DNA from: Lactarius indigo
Taxonomy: Eukaryota; Basidiomycota; Agaricomycetes; Russulales; Russulaceae
NCBI GenBank assembly: GCA_025766275.1
Contig: JAFKAC010000160.1
Span: 1-64,000, forward strand
Reading direction: 5' to 3'
Length of the DNA stretch: 64,000 nt
A program made the position numbers and the translations under genes. Of the stretch, positions 1 to 12,836 are shown piece after piece. The notes below the pieces were generated by a model. That model ran no database searches, was not told the origin of the DNA, and saw only the letters and a program-made list of their open reading frames with translations. How positions within the stretch are numbered: the stretch's first letter is position 1; every line of letters starts with the position of its first letter.

Positions 1-501
1 CAGCACTGGAAACGGTTTCCTCACCGCAGTGTCCACCTTTCCCAAAAGCGAGCTCGTCAAAGATATCCCAACATAACGTACACGGGTGGAATCCTCGAGT
101 GCAGCAACAAGATTGTCTTCGTCGCTAGGAGTAAGGCCCTTGCTATCGTCAGCGCCACGATACTGGTAGTAGTCGACAATGAGAGGTAAGGGTGGCCAGT
201 GGCCTAGATTCTTCCTGACAGGCGTCCCGGGTGTGCAGAGAAGTTGCAGGTCGAGACGGCGCAGTGATGAATATATGATATGTCGCCATCTTGAGCATAT
301 GTGCGCCAGTTTGTGCCAATCCCATAGAGGGTAAAAATACGGATCCTGATTCCTTCGACAGAAGTCGAATATTTCTAGCAAGACATTGTCAGGGAACGAG
401 TTGATTGTCGTTGCATTTATGTGACTCTCGCCTGAGCGCACCTATCAGTCAGTGCTAGGACCAGACGCGAACGTGACGTACCTCGAGTCAAAATTTCCCA
501 T
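1..501 (-). CDS. F-box domain protein, N-terminal part (runs off window)
   Basis: The minus strand reads an F-box-like N-terminus (FPDNVLLEIFDFCRRN) followed by LAHICSRWRHIIYSS, WPPLPLIVDYY and LTPSDEDNLVAALE. These phrases are typical of the large agaricomycete F-box families that act as substrate adaptors of SCF ubiquitin ligases. The best model is complement(join(<1..424,482..501)): a 20-nt first exon starting MGNFDS, a short intron (GTACGT...GAGAG), then one long exon open to the window edge. The C-terminal leucine-rich-like part lies outside the window. The first-exon assignment is an inference from splice phase; an alternative acceptor a few bases away would change two residues. Substrate unknown. 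Confidence 0.8.
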
Positions 502-1374
502 GGTTCCACACGTAGTTTTTTTCGTGACCATTCCGTTTTTCAACCATTCGTCAGGGTCGTCGGTTGGCGCTGAAGTGTCGCTTGAAGGACGGTTGATTCG
601 AGATTAGCGACAACATGGCAAACGAAGGTCCTAGACACACCAGAGAATGCACGCGGGGTCCATTGATTGAAGTAGTAGGGACAGTTAGTGCCTCCCAAGC
701 GGCCTCTCTTATACTCGTAGTACCGCCTTCTGCATTATAAACTAGGCATCATTGCAGTGTGCCGGCGAAACGAATTTAGAGGACCCCTACATACCCTTAC
801 TATATCGTCCCGGGGAAGAAGCCCATTCGGACGGCGCAAGGTATCTAATCTTAACACCACGGGAGTAGGCACAAGCCGCTAGAACATATATTGCTTTACC
901 TCCGATGTAATAAACCACCTATAAGGAAAAATAGGACGTCAAGGCACTCCCGACACGTACGCCTAGATGGCACTTCCCTCAAAAATACCTGAAAGGCACT
1001 CGGCACTCCCCTCACATGTACAAAGAGGGAGCCCCCTCTTGAAAAAACAAGAACTTGAATGGTGTCAAAACTGGGACTTCGAGAGTACATCGAAGAAAGG
1101 TTTTTTGATGGAATACGGCGACGCGATATATTTAACCTTGAAGTTTTCACTCGACCACGACATCGACGTGAACGCAAGGCCCATTGAGCTCTTGCTACTA
1201 TGATAGAACGATAGAACGTGGTGCAGATCCGATATACCGGACTGGCGGACCGCAAGCGACGGACAGCTTGACATTTCGTTATGTAACGAAGCGTGACAAA
1301 GTCAGTTCTAGCGTGTGACGCGTGACATAGGACAACGTGAAGCACAAGTTTGCACGGTTGAACAGGTCAAGACG
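502..1374. other. Intergenic region between F-box gene and mago nashi
   Basis: No protein family is recognisable on either strand. Overlapping open frames on the minus strand (896-1345, 1065-1274) have no codon or motif support. The stretch should contain the divergent promoters of the two flanking genes; I see no clear TATA box. Confidence 0.5.
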
Positions 1375-2153
1375 ATGGCTTCACACGACAAAGACCCATT
1401 CTACCTCAGGTAACTTTCGCTTTTGCGCTTTTGGTTATGTGCCGCTCATATAGCCCACAGATACTAGTATGGTCCTTTTTCTGTGGCCCCACCACTTATA
1501 TGAGCTGACTCGTGCGTGCAGCACCGGCCATTCTGGGAAGCACGGCCACGAATTCCTCGAGTTCGAGTATTCTCATGGACGACTCCGTTACGCGAACAAC
1601 TCCAACTACAGAAACGACTCGCTCATCCGCAAAGAGAGTGCGTGAGATGCCCGAACGGTGCTAACCTATCCCCTCTGATCCCGTCTGTCTACTTCAGTGT
1701 GGGTTGGTTCCCTAGTCGTGAAGGAACTCAAGCGCATCGTCGAACAAAGCGAAATCATCAAGTAAGTGATCGTGTCCTCCCCCATCGAGCTTACTCACTC
1801 GTCTTCCATAGGGAAGACGACACGAATTGGCCGAAAAAGAACATCGTTGGGAAGCAAGAGCTGGAGATTCGTATCGGAAACGACCATATCGCGTTTGAAG
1901 TGCGACGCGCTTCTCTCTTTCCCCCCCACGTGTTTGCTCACCGACTTTTAGACCGCGAAAATCGGCTCACTAGTCGACATCCAAGATAGTGAGGATCCCG
2001 AAGGCTTGCGGGTATTTTACTACCTGGTGCAGGATCTAAAGGTGCGTCGTTTACGTCCCGCTTCCTAAGATGCGGGAGCTGAATCGCTCCGACCCTTTAC
2101 AGTGCCTCATTTTCTCCTTGATTTCACTGCACTTCAAAATCAAACCCATATGA
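1375..2153 (+). CDS. mago: Mago nashi, exon junction complex core subunit
   Basis: Mago binds Y14 (RBM8A) and locks eIF4A3 on spliced mRNA in the exon junction complex. The model is join(1375..1409,1461..1466,1522..1637,1698..1761,1812..1899,1952..2041,2103..2153): 450 nt, 149 residues, close to the usual family length (146-150). Recognisable blocks in order: [100 protein letters not shown] and the C-terminal LHFKIKPI. All six introns are GT-AG and every phase closes. The second exon is only 6 nt (1461-1466); it supplies the last base of Arg, a full Tyr and two bases of the next Tyr of the conserved LRYY motif. The start follows from the conserved N-terminus. Very secure. Confidence 0.97.
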
Positions 2154-2579
2154 TCACAGCTCCCCCCGCGTTTCTGTCTTTCTTGCCTAATGTGCTATCC
2201 ACATCACTTTGCACCGTATCTAATGTACATCCGTCCATTGCCACAGAGGCGAATAAAAAGAATCACCTTCAAACGTGTAATTCACCAGGGTTACCTAACG
2301 TTAGTCTAGGGAATACCTCTCCACGATGGTATAGTACTGGTATCTCGTAAGGGCTGTGCAATGCCAGGCACCAAATACGACCCGAGTCCAGTGAACCTCG
2401 CCCCCGTGGCTGCCCATGGTCGGCACATGGTAGCCCCCTACCCAGCACAGTCGATACAGGAGCACCCGGGGGCTAGGGTTCTCAGCTCCACATGGCCGAT
2501 CCGTCATCCGCCAGGCATGTACGACGCGCTCGCAGCCCGCGCGAAGCGGGAGGCCCTCAAAGGCCAGGAAAGCCCGACT
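2154..2579. other. Convergent 3' region between mago and MID1
   Basis: The two flanking genes end towards each other across 426 bases. No further gene is visible; open frames here are antisense to the MID1 3' end. Confidence 0.5.
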
Positions 2580-4184
2580 CTAGCTGACATTGCAGAACAC
2601 GTTCCCCCATCGATCCTGTGGGACGCCAGGGATGCCGCCGCCCTTCACTTCTCCGTTCGCGCTGTCGATGTACCCGACGCCGTAGCTGGCGTTCGCCGTG
2701 AACTGGGGCAGCGGGCAGCGGAAGCCAAGGAACACGGGGCACGCGCGGTCCACAGAGTTGCACGTCTCGATGCACGGGAGCAACGCGGTGTAGTTGCCGG
2801 CGTTACCCAGAGCCGCGTTTCGCGGCTTGTTGTCCGATGTCTGCGGCGCCAGGGCCGGCGCGGGGGCCGCAAGCGTTTGCTGCGGCTGCGGCTGCTGTGA
2901 ATCTGGTGGCGTCTGAGGAAATTCGCCGCACCGCGGGAGGGAGATGGAACAGAGCCAACGGCGATAGGCCGCCTGGCAGTCTGCGCAGGTCTGTAGGGGC
3001 GAGTAGGCATCGCGACCGCATGCGGTAGTGAGAAGGCTCGTGGTGAAGTTGGTGAGGTAGCCAAGGAGCGGCGTGGTGAGGCTGGTCGGAAGATTTGACG
3101 CGTTGTACGCGAGCGCACGTGAGGGCGGCGCGGGGAGGGGTACGGCGTAGGCCGTGGTCGGGCAGTAAGGCAGTGCATGGACAAGTTGACATGAGAATGA
3201 CACTAAACGACATGTTCGGCACTAGAGAACAAAAAAAATTGAAAGAAAAGACGCACCGGACTTGGTAGTAAAGTAAATGGGGCCACCAAGCCGCGTGCCG
3301 TCCTGAATCGCATAAACGCTGTAGTTCGTGAGGGGGGTGAGTTGGCCGACGAGCCACTCCCTCCGCCAACCCAGCGCGTCACGCAGCCAGAGCTGCTCAG
3401 CGAGCACCTTTGCACTCTGTGCCGCCTGGGTATTGCTCGTAACGCCCGCGCGGATCGCACACGCGGTCTGGGGGAGGGCGGAGAGCCCCACAGAGAGCGG
3501 TGCGAGGAAGAGGGTGAAATTTGGGCTGTTCTGTGAGGGTGGTGCTGATGGAAGCGAGGTGTTCGCCTGCGGGAGCGTGTAGTTTGGAAATGTCGGTTGG
3601 GGTGCGGGCTCTGGGGGGAGGAAGGGCGGGGAGAAGAGGAGGACTTCGTTGGCGGTCGAGTCCCCAAAGAAGGGCAGGTCTGGGACGGGTGCGTGAAGGG
3701 GCGTCGCTGAGGGAGTGGGGTGAGCTGAGGCAGGCCGCATAACAAGATAACTGTACCCACTGCCCTGTGTGACCCCAATCTCGAGGCTGTCCGATGAAGC
3801 GCCTCCATAGACGGTCAGTAACCCCCCTGTGTTCTCCGAAGACAGCCCCAGGGTAAAGTTTCCTAGACCAAGGCCGCCGATTTGGACCCCGAATACGTCC
3901 GCACCGCCGTTCGGGCCCGGAACGACCTGGGAGTCACTGCTATTGCTCACAAAGACGCGAGGGGGGTTAGTCGATGCGACCGCGCATAGTGCCAGAGATA
4001 TGGTGACGTCGGAAGAAGAAGACGGAAGAGAGAAGAGGACGGGGGCGGAAGTGGTGGAAAAGTTCTTCCCGGTGAGGGTGACTGGCGTGTCGAAGGACAG
4101 CCCTGTAGTCGTCTGTGCTCGCACTGGGGGTACACCAGCAAGCAAAAATGAGACTACGGCGGCCCAAAGGAACTGGGGGAGCAT
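2580..4184 (-). CDS. MID1: Mid1, stretch-activated Ca2+ channel regulatory subunit
   Basis: Mid1 is the secreted/membrane-associated partner of the Cch1 calcium channel and is needed for Ca2+ uptake under mating, cell-wall or ER stress. The model is complement(join(2580..3202,3257..4184)), 516 residues. The first exon starts with a signal peptide (MLPQFLWAAVVSFLLAG...VRAQ) and continues as a Ser/Thr- and Asn-rich extracellular region with several N-glycosylation sequons. After a 54-nt intron the second exon carries the diagnostic cysteine-rich C-terminal half: FSCQLVHALPYCP, CADCQAAYRRWLCSISLPRC, CIETCNSVDRACPVFLGFRC and RWGNVFCN near the stop. Splice phase closes exactly (G|TG). Length fits fungal Mid1 proteins (about 500-650). 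No damage seen. Confidence 0.93.
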
Positions 4185-4221
4185 AGATAAGCGAGGAGGT
4201 TGCGGTCCAACTCGCGTTCTC

Positions 4222-4245
4222 CGTCGTCGTCGTCGTCGTCGTCGT
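4222..4245. repeat. (CGT)8 microsatellite upstream of MID1
   Basis: Eight perfect CGT units lie 38-61 bp upstream of the MID1 start codon, so on the transcribed strand an (ACG)8 run probably falls in the 5' UTR or core promoter. Confidence 0.95.
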
Positions 4246-5003
4246 AGTGGCGTTGAGAAAGAGCAAATGGGTTTAATTCGATGACATAATCACTCGGTTG
4301 AATGTTCGATAGCAGGTGAATTGAGAACACAACCACAATACCCGAAAAACCGATTACAAGCATAGGCAAGTGGGGTCATAGATAGGGGGGTCGCATGGAA
4401 GAAGCCCTGAATCAAAAAGAAATGAAAGCATACAGAATGACATAGGGCAAGCGAAAACGTAAAGCGTATATACACATGTTTAGCTGAAAACCGCGCTGTC
4501 GCCGCCATGAAAAGCATAAATTACCGGACCTCGTCGAAGCATACATTCACCAAAAGCCCACGGGCGGAATTCGCCGCACCCTAAAAAAGTATGAGCGGAA
4601 GCCCGCCCCGATGTGCCTAGGATGGTACTGACCGTCACTAACGGACAGCTATGCCGGCGCACCACAGTGCTAGGTAAAGGCGGCTTTGTCAGAATGCAGA
4701 GCGACAGGTTTGGGGCGAAAAAGTCGTCCCGTGCGCGCCCGTGAGCGGCGTGCCACGGATCGGGGACATAGGTCGTGTGTACATAGGGTTGGCATCGGAG
4801 AAAAGCGCTGCGCATCGGAACCCTCGTCAATCAGGAGATGGGAATATTGTACAAGCCGCCTTGATAGGGGGACGCGAGCGCCTGTTCCTAACTAAAAAGG
4901 AGTACCAGCGCTGTCAGAAGGACGTGATGTGAAGAGTGGAAGGGGCAAAAAGGTAAGGGGGTCCCGTACATTCCATACCGCATGTCCCACAACTCGCTGG
5001 CAC
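4246..5003. other. Upstream region of MID1 / downstream region of the kinase gene
   Basis: About 750 bases with no recognisable coding segment on either strand. It must contain the MID1 promoter and the 3' end of the casein kinase gene. Confidence 0.4.
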
Positions 5004-6233
5004 TCAGCATTCGCGCCAAGATGCTTCCTCACGACGTTTGCATGCCTCGCAGACGCGTCCTCGGCGCACGGCCCCTGCCCGCCCAATATTCCAATCGAAC
5101 GCGCCCCACTGATCGGCAGCGCCAGCATCATCGTCCTGAGCCGGGTATTTGGCACCGACGCGAGCTCCGAGCTCGCGCAACATGACGCGCAAACCCATGT
5201 AATCAGGGGCATCGCCAAATTCGAGGGCACGGGCATATTCGTGCAACATGGAAAACTCGCGGGGAAGACCGGCGTGCAATGCAGGACCAACGGAAAGTTT
5301 GGCATCGCGAATGAGGTCCCATGTACCGGCGACAGTAGCCGCCTTCAACTTCCGCCATGGAAGAGTACCTCGTAAGAAGTATACGAGCATGTAAGATAAT
5401 GACTCAAGGTCGTCACGTGGGGATGCCTCTGCAACGTGAAAGCTGAATGAGGCGAATTTGGAAGGAGGGGATGAATGAAGGAAAAACTGACCGATACCAA
5501 GATGGGTATTGATGGACGCGAAGAGTGAGGTACCAACACCGTGGTGAGGGTCTTGCTTGTAGGGGATATGAGCGCCATCGCGATCACGGAATTTCTTAGC
5601 GAGGCCAAAGTCGATGACATTGACGAGATGTGAGCCATGGCCGGTGCCCATGACGAAGTTGGCGGGCTTGATGTCGCGATGGACGAGGTCATGCGAGTGA
5701 ATGAACTCGATGCGGGATAACTGAACCCGAAATTAGCGCGCGCTCGACAATAATAGCCGAGAGTAAGGGACGGCGGGTTTCCAGGCAAAAAATAAGGGGG
5801 GATGGGGGTTTGGGTGGAAATGAGCAAGGAGTGGAACGTACGAGCTGGTCGGCGAGGAGCAGCACAGTTTTGAGAGAAAAGTGACGATTGCACATTTTGA
5901 AGAGGTCCTCGAGCGAAGGACCGAGGAGGTCGATGACCATGACGTTGTAGTCGCCCTGCTTCCCTGACCAAATCATCCAGGGTACGCCAGTGCCACCCAT
6001 GAGTGACTTGTAAATCTTTGACTCGTGCTTGAGTGGACTGTGCTGCTTTTCTACCGCAGGTTCCAGTTTGATTGCCACTTCTTTCCCCGCCACGGTGTGA
6101 ACTCCGTAGAAAACAGTTCCTAATTCATTCGAAATTAGCCCATTTTTCTTTCAAAATAAAGGACGAACGAACCACAACCGCCAATTGCGAGCTCCTCTTC
6201 GAGTCTATACTTGCCACCGAAGGTAAAGTCCAT
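5004..6233 (-). CDS. Divergent casein kinase 1 family protein kinase
   Basis: Serine/threonine kinase of the CK1 family. The model is complement(join(5004..5428,5492..5720,5842..6119,6173..6233)), 993 nt, 330 residues, all phases closing. CK1 landmarks in order: [80 protein letters not shown] with catalytic Asp and Asn, [14 protein letters not shown] (DFG), [20 protein letters not shown] and [10 protein letters not shown]. Two features are odd: the glycine loop is shortened at the first splice junction (donor choice there is ambiguous), and [13 protein letters not shown] is [13 protein letters not shown] here. The C-terminal tail after the kinase core is short and basic. A 5'-UTR intron (about 6235-6316) is likely. 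Conventional CK1 paralogues act in vesicle traffic and signalling; this one is probably a lineage-specific duplicate. Confidence 0.87.
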
Positions 6234-8499
6234 ACTGCTGATGAGACGACAATTGGGAGGCAAGAGGGGGGGGGATTGAGAGGTCAAGATTGTGGAAGAG
6301 AGTAAGAGAAGACTCACAGATATTATACTGTAGTGGTACAAATAGGGGACAGAAACCATCCAGCGTCAATGCTGGGTTGTTGGGGACACGGGCACGGGTG
6401 TTCAAACCACCTTGTTTCTATCTTACTATAGCCCATCAACCGAACAACTGGCTTATGTCATCAGATCGCGGTCTCGTGACCGTATTCTTTCGATTTTGAT
6501 TCGCTTCGGTTCTCGGTCGGGCTTGTCCTCGTACAACCTGCGAACCTCATGCCATTCATCTTACTCGCTTCTTCACAAGCTTCACTTCCGGACGTGACGC
6601 CCAACCCCACAAAAACGTTTTACCCGCTTCCGTTCCATCCTCTCCGAGCACAGCCCGGGCATTGTCCTGGCAAGTCTGCAGGGCATGTTGTCCTCACTTT
6701 CCAAGTCACCTTGGTGACCATATGTTTGCCTGGTAACTCATTGCAACCCAATGCGTGTCAAGAAGACCTCGAGGCTGCATGCAACACTGCACTGTGCAAA
6801 CTGTGTGCTCTCACTTTTAGAGGCTGCGCCACTGCTCAGGTCAATGATGACGTAACTCCTTAAACGCGTGGTATCAATGAGGCAATCCAGACTTGTCCTT
6901 TGGCTAAGGCCCATAACTCCGACGGCTTTCCCACGCTCTCCCTCTCGCCGACTCGTTCGAGTGCTCGTATTGTAACTGCTCGCACCTGCTGCCATGAATT
7001 ATCGCTCTGCAGGGCTCTCTCCGCGACGAACGAGCACCTCCAAGCCTTGTGTTATCTCAGAGCCCTCTTCCACCGCAGAAATCGCGACAAGTTAAACGCA
7101 CCACATCCCTGTGTAATCCGTGTGGACATCACGTAACTTCTCACTCTGCCTGGCCCCATGAAGACACCCTCTACGCGGCATCGAAGTACGGTCCCGTTCT
7201 TGCACCCTCCTATCGCCAGGAAACCCTAAATGCCATCTCCATTCGATACATGGCCTGAAATCGCTCCTCCAAGTCATGCCACGCGCATACACATCCATCG
7301 TCGTTGTCATCTTAACCCTGTTGGCGCAAGTATGACAACATGTGGTACCGCGCCGAAAGTCGTCGACATATTCGTGTGCTTCTTTTCGTCGTCTGTAACA
7401 ACGCACAGACGAGAACTCCACTATCTCCGCACATGAGAGCCAAAGTATTCCAATAAGGACCTTCGCGCTGCATCTCCCGCTAACAACTCACTCACCTTCC
7501 GTCTTATCTTCTGACTTATGACCCAAACTCTGTCCCGTGTGTGTCCCACCAGCCCTCCTCGAAGAGAAGTTCCTGTTGTGTCACAGACGCAACTGTATGC
7601 ACTTTGCAGCATATATCCTTGGTCGCGTTTCGTATGCGTGCTCACGATGAAACGCAGTAGCCTTGTGAACACACGCTTCTAGCCTCGATCGAACTTTCCT
7701 CGCATCACCTTTCCTAAACCTCGCATACTCCTCGCCTCGTCCATTTGTCACTCAAACTATTGTCGCTCCACATTGCTGCGATCGCTGCGACATTGCCCAC
7801 ACATGCCACCTTCAATACACTTACAACGCAATATATCCTTCCTGGTACGTGAAGGAACTTGGGAATGTGAGAATCCCACAACCGTTGAGTACATCACTAC
7901 CGAAATCGGAGAGGTTGTCGATTTCCTCGCTCGCAGCGCACCTGTCACTTACAGAAGCACCGGTCGTTTGCCCCACCTACCTCCTTCCGTATACAAGCCG
8001 CAAGCCTGGCTCGGACTACTCCAGGAAAGCATGGCCTACGATGGTAACAAAATGGGGCTTCCCCTCAACCCTACCGACAAGATTGGCAACCCGTTGATTC
8101 GACGTTGATTCCGCCCGCAACTATTGTGACGGTCCCACCAACAGCCACTCCCAAAACTGTAATACACCGTTTCGAAGTCCAAAGCCCTGAGCCCAGTTGG
8201 CACACAGCCAACCCCGCATACCCAAGTCATTCGCCTGTGCGTTATGTATGAGCGTCAGGCACAAGGATTCGCGCGCCGACGCTCAGCGTCAAGCCGCCTG
8301 CGCTGATGGTATTATCCGTTCAGGTGCCCACTACAACGCCGACCTCCCTATATTGTCCTGCATCTTTGATATCGACGCACTAAATCTGCCCACCTGTCCT
8401 CCTCCGTCGATATTTTATCGTTCATGTCGGGCGATTGCCAAGCGATCCGTGAGAGCTTGCCATTTGTGACCCACTTCCTGTGCAGATTTTCTCACGCCC

Positions 8500-8610
8500 T
8501 TGCCAATCTGTATGATACGTGCCATCGTTTGGCAAGCCAGTGGCGTTTTCCCACCGATCCTCCAGGGGGCGGTTGTTATCTTTGCATCGCAAAACCTGTT
8601 TTACTTTAGG
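8500..8610 (+). pseudogene. Relic resembling a DUF6534-type membrane protein segment
   Basis: The frame reads IVWQASGVFPPILQGAVVIF followed by ASQNLFYFRVRL. Its order of bulky residues, Pro-Gly turn and ...FA.Q.FF..R resembles the helix-loop-helix of agaricomycete DUF6534 membrane proteins. No start, flanking exons or complete domain could be found, so this is at best a fragment. Assignment is by recall of the family pattern only. Confidence 0.3.
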
Positions 8611-11600
8611 GTCCGACTACAGTACGAAGCATTTTTTGTGCACTACTTATTCGCGAGTCCGAGCCAAACGGACTGTCAGTTTGAGTTGATCTCAGGTTTG
8701 TATTTAGAAAACCACCGCTGTGGGAAATGTGGTGCCTCTCGCCATTCGTCACTTTTGCCTTCGGCGGGTGTAAATAAATACTCAGGTGCCATTTCCCACC
8801 CTTATGCCCGAACCTCTAACGAAGCAGTTCATATTGTGTCGGCTTCTTTGCCCTCCTACCGCCATTTGATCGCTCCGCATTTACCACCAGGAACGGGGGC
8901 TGTCCTACTACTTTGCAAGCTTCACATCATTGCACACCGCGAAGCTATATACGGTACGCAGTAAAGAAACCAGGGACATCACCCCCGACAGTACCTCGGC
9001 GTGTTGTGCAGGGTTGCGGAATAGATACATATAGGGGGTTCTGCGCGTTGACCCCTTTGCCGACAGACCCAGATGCCGTCGCCATTAGACCGCCTCCAAG
9101 GACCTCGGCGTGAGTAGGCGATCGTGATGCTGAAGGGGGAAAAGTGAATTGCGTGGACGCGGTCTCTTCACGACGCTTTTAGGGGGCACCCCGCCCTTTC
9201 TTTTTCTTTTTTTAAAGTTGGCAGCGGCGATAGTGACGTCGCGCCGGGGATCAGGTGACTGGAGGTGGGCGGTCCGGAGTCCAACCACGCATTCCGTACA
9301 TCCACCTACCGCAAAGCTTCGACTGGTTAGAGCTACGACAGCCAGTAGGGCGGCAGGCATCCCAAATACCATCGCTTAAACCACTCTGTTAATTCTGTGT
9401 AGAAAGACTAAGACACAACAATGTAGTATTGAATGCGTGGTCAATATCCTATCACATGAATGCCTCCAAGCCGTTCCCATTCAACTGATTTTTCCTCCGA
9501 GCCCCGCTGCGCGCGTACTAACCCCCATCATGAATGACAGATATATCCTTTCCACTGTCCCCTATCTTCCGCCTCTGTTCTCAACTTCCCATGTTTCGCA
9601 GGTCCGATCGTGCCGACTTCGTGCCACCGAGCCACGAGATATTTCCGTTCCGTTGTGCCATTGCGGCAACCCTACGCTGGTCAGTCGCACTTTGTGAAGC
9701 GTGCGCTCTGCATACAATTAATAGCCCCGCAGACACGCATTACCTAGCTCTGATCGTGCTGTCGTCGTCGTACCCCCTCTTTCGGCCTCGCTTCCTCCTC
9801 ACCTCGATCGCGCGACCATCGACCGACCGACATCATTGAGGTTCCTACCCTTGCACCAATCAGTAAGTGATACCTTCGCTCGCGAGAACATTAAGACCGC
9901 CAGGAGTGCGACTATCGGCGTGGAAATGGTCGTGATCAGTCCTCTCATCGAAACGTTCGGCGCACACCAGCCCTCCTTCGTCCCATATGCGATCCCATTA
10001 ACCCCACTTTGGTGACCCCGGATGGCCATAGCCGCTGTGACGATCCTACCGATCAGCTTCCCCTCTTTTTTTGACAATGCTACACAACTCAACTGTTCGT
10101 CATCTCCTCGAGGCCTTGTCGCGCAGACGCTAACTTCTTCGGACTCTGTAATATATGCACCCGTTTTGACGCCCTCCCCCGGACTTCGAGCCACCTACGT
10201 CAATCAATCCGCTCGTTTCCGAGCTACTGTTCACGCGGCACATCGTTCGCAACCAGCGCGCACTGGTCATGTCCATTTGCGCCACTGACGTCAAGTGCAT
10301 TTACAGCCGACTCGCCCCCCGGTGCCGCAACCATTCTCACGGTTCCCGCTAATGGAGAAAATGACCACTCCCAGCCAAAGATGGTTCGGTGCGCCGTTGA
10401 AATCTCTTGTTTTTTTTTTTTTTTTTCCCGTCCGTCCCGTTCGGTCCTGGAGTGTTTCGTTCATACCCTCGAAAAACGGGGATTTCCCACGAAGTGTCAC
10501 CTAGAGAGCTTGGGAGCGCAATTTTCTCCGCTTGTTGTCCAGATCTTTACGTTCCAATTCACTCTTCACGTCGTTTACCTATCACGAAAGTCTAGTAAAC
10601 TATCCTTCCGTCCGCCTAATCCATTACTCTCCACCACCGGTCTCTATCTGATTGAGCTAGCAGGGAGGAATCACGAGAAACGGGACGTGTGAAACTATTG
10701 GATGTCCTGGTTTTGTATGTCTAAGCTACGCTGGGACCATTCATGACTTTCGATAGCCACGTGCGACCTGGATCCGAGTCCATACCGAGGCAAAGTCATG
10801 TCAGGATGTCAGTCACATTTGGCGACTGACGTACTTCTTCCACCTTCGCCGTCAGAACCGACCATTATTGTAATGGACTCATTAATTAATCACGAGTCAA
10901 TGGTGTCCATATGCAGTTGCAATGCGGTATGTCAATGTTCGTTTTCCCAACCACTGGCAGCTGCATGTGAACAGGAGGGTCACTTGGCCCTTTCATTGCC
11001 ATTCACTTGCACTTCCATTACAGGATCCTCCATGATATAGAACCAGGACGATCTTCATCTCTTTCTCGTGTCTCTTCATAAAGCTTGCTTCTGACGCATT
11101 TGGCTCCTGCTGTCTACGTGCACGGCCGTGTGAACTCGAAGGGTTTTCAGGAGTAATGGTCCAGCCTTCCTTTACCATAGAAACCTCAACAGGACACGAG
11201 ACTTGCTCCATGTAATGTGTGGAGGTATGAACCCCTCAATCATTCGATGGTCCGCACGAGGGAACTTTCGCTGTATGCTATACATAAAAGACTGAACGAA
11301 AGGTATCGTGCAGCGTTATCACGCGCAAGAATACCCAAAACGCCGTTTGCATTGGGCTCTAGCCAGAGGCCGCGCGTTCATGCACGCCTCGTCCTTTTCG
11401 TTTCATTTGTCTATCTACCCTACTGCCAGCGTACCCCTATGTGCGGAATCCTTTTCCCTGGCCAACGGTGCTTACTCTACGCTGCTGTCGTGCACAACAC
11501 CGCGATTGCAACTACCCGTAGGTCAGTTTCCCCCCCGTCCTTCCAATCTCAGCTACGCCACTGGCCTTGCACTCCTGCGCTCCTAGTTCCGAAACTCCAT

Positions 11601-11616
11601 TTCTGTGCTTCGCAGA

Positions 11617-11740
11617 CCCGATCACGCGGGACCGTGACGGGACACGGTTCGTTCGATTTGTTCACCTACTACCTCAAACAACACGCTCCCGCTGGGTTGT
11701 AACCGCTTTATTTCCCGTGAGTATGTGGGCCAGTCGCGTT
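11617..11740. repeat. Diverged repeat, copy 1
   Basis: Contains CCCGATCACGCGG and, 105 bases later, the 19-mer TATGTGGGCCAGTCGCGTT. The same two words occur in the same order at 12740-12836. Confidence 0.6.
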
Positions 11741-12739
11741 TCTCGTGCATGTCTGGAATATTGACGTCAGTGACTCCGCGCACTTGCGAACTACAGCATC
11801 TTATGGCGTTGCTCTAATTTAGCGGTGTGGCACGACCGGCACTTGCTACCTCCGATGGAAGGTACCCACACGCTACCCTCTCCAAGTCATCCTCCGACCG
11901 ATCGTCATCACGACGCTGTCGGGAATGTCAGAATTTGACTCAGAGATGAGTCTTCCTCGCAGAGTGACTCCCTTGCGCCAGGGAACTTGGACTTGACGTC
12001 GCGTGACTTAAACTAGGGTGGGACTGGTCTGTGTTACTTGTCATATGAGCCAATATCCCGGCTTGTAAAATTCCGGGACGACCACCGCGTATCAGTCGTA
12101 CCAACAGGTTCGGAAACACCATCTTTCCCAACAGGGCTGTCGATCCTATCCACGATCGTCGCTACGCCGTCGTCTCGTCTTTCACGCATCCCGCGGTCAT
12201 CGCGGCGGCTCCACTTCTTCGATCCATGTGAATTTTCAGACCCATCCAAGTCGATTGTCTTGACTTGATTTCCCGCCCACTTCATAACGCAGGAGCGACG
12301 AACAGTTCTCTCAAACGCGACAAAAACGAAGTCTCACTATCTCCAGATGTATTAGATTTCCTCTGATCTGGATCGCATGGGGAAAATGATTGGTTTCCAT
12401 CCTTCTCTATCAGCACTGAGCGTCTTCACTTCCATGCCCCGCAGGTCACCCGGTCAACCCTGAAGCTTTGTTCACGAGCTCAGACGCCACTCCCCCTTCT
12501 TTTAGTCGACATTCAGTCTCACCTACTGCACATCTGTCGTGTCGTACGAGTGTCTCTTCCCAAATGTACTCACGGACCGCATCTTCCCGATTGTTCTTCG
12601 CGGCGCCGTGTGAGTATGCCAGGTCTCCGTCCCCTAATGTTGTTGACCCTCGGACTGCGCATCCAAACTTCTTACTATCGTCTGCTTTCTTGCACCCGTG
12701 TGTCTGGCTGTTGTCCCAAATCCGGTGGGGCTCCGTGCC

Positions 12740-12836
12740 CCCGATCACGCGGACTCTGCACTCTGGACATTTACCCATTGGTAGGCCATTGCCGCACCCG
12801 TACACAGGTGCGTAAATTATGTGGGCCAGTCGCGTT
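12740..12836. repeat. Diverged repeat, copy 2
   Basis: Contains CCCGATCACGCGG and, 78 bases later, the exact 19-mer TATGTGGGCCAGTCGCGTT also found at 11722. Spacing differs by 27 bases between the copies, as expected for old duplicates with indels. Confidence 0.6.

Noticed and set aside
3203..3808. Long minus-strand frame of 201 codons inside MID1
   Set aside because: It is a shifted frame of the MID1 coding exon; the Mid1 frame has the signal peptide and cysteine motifs.
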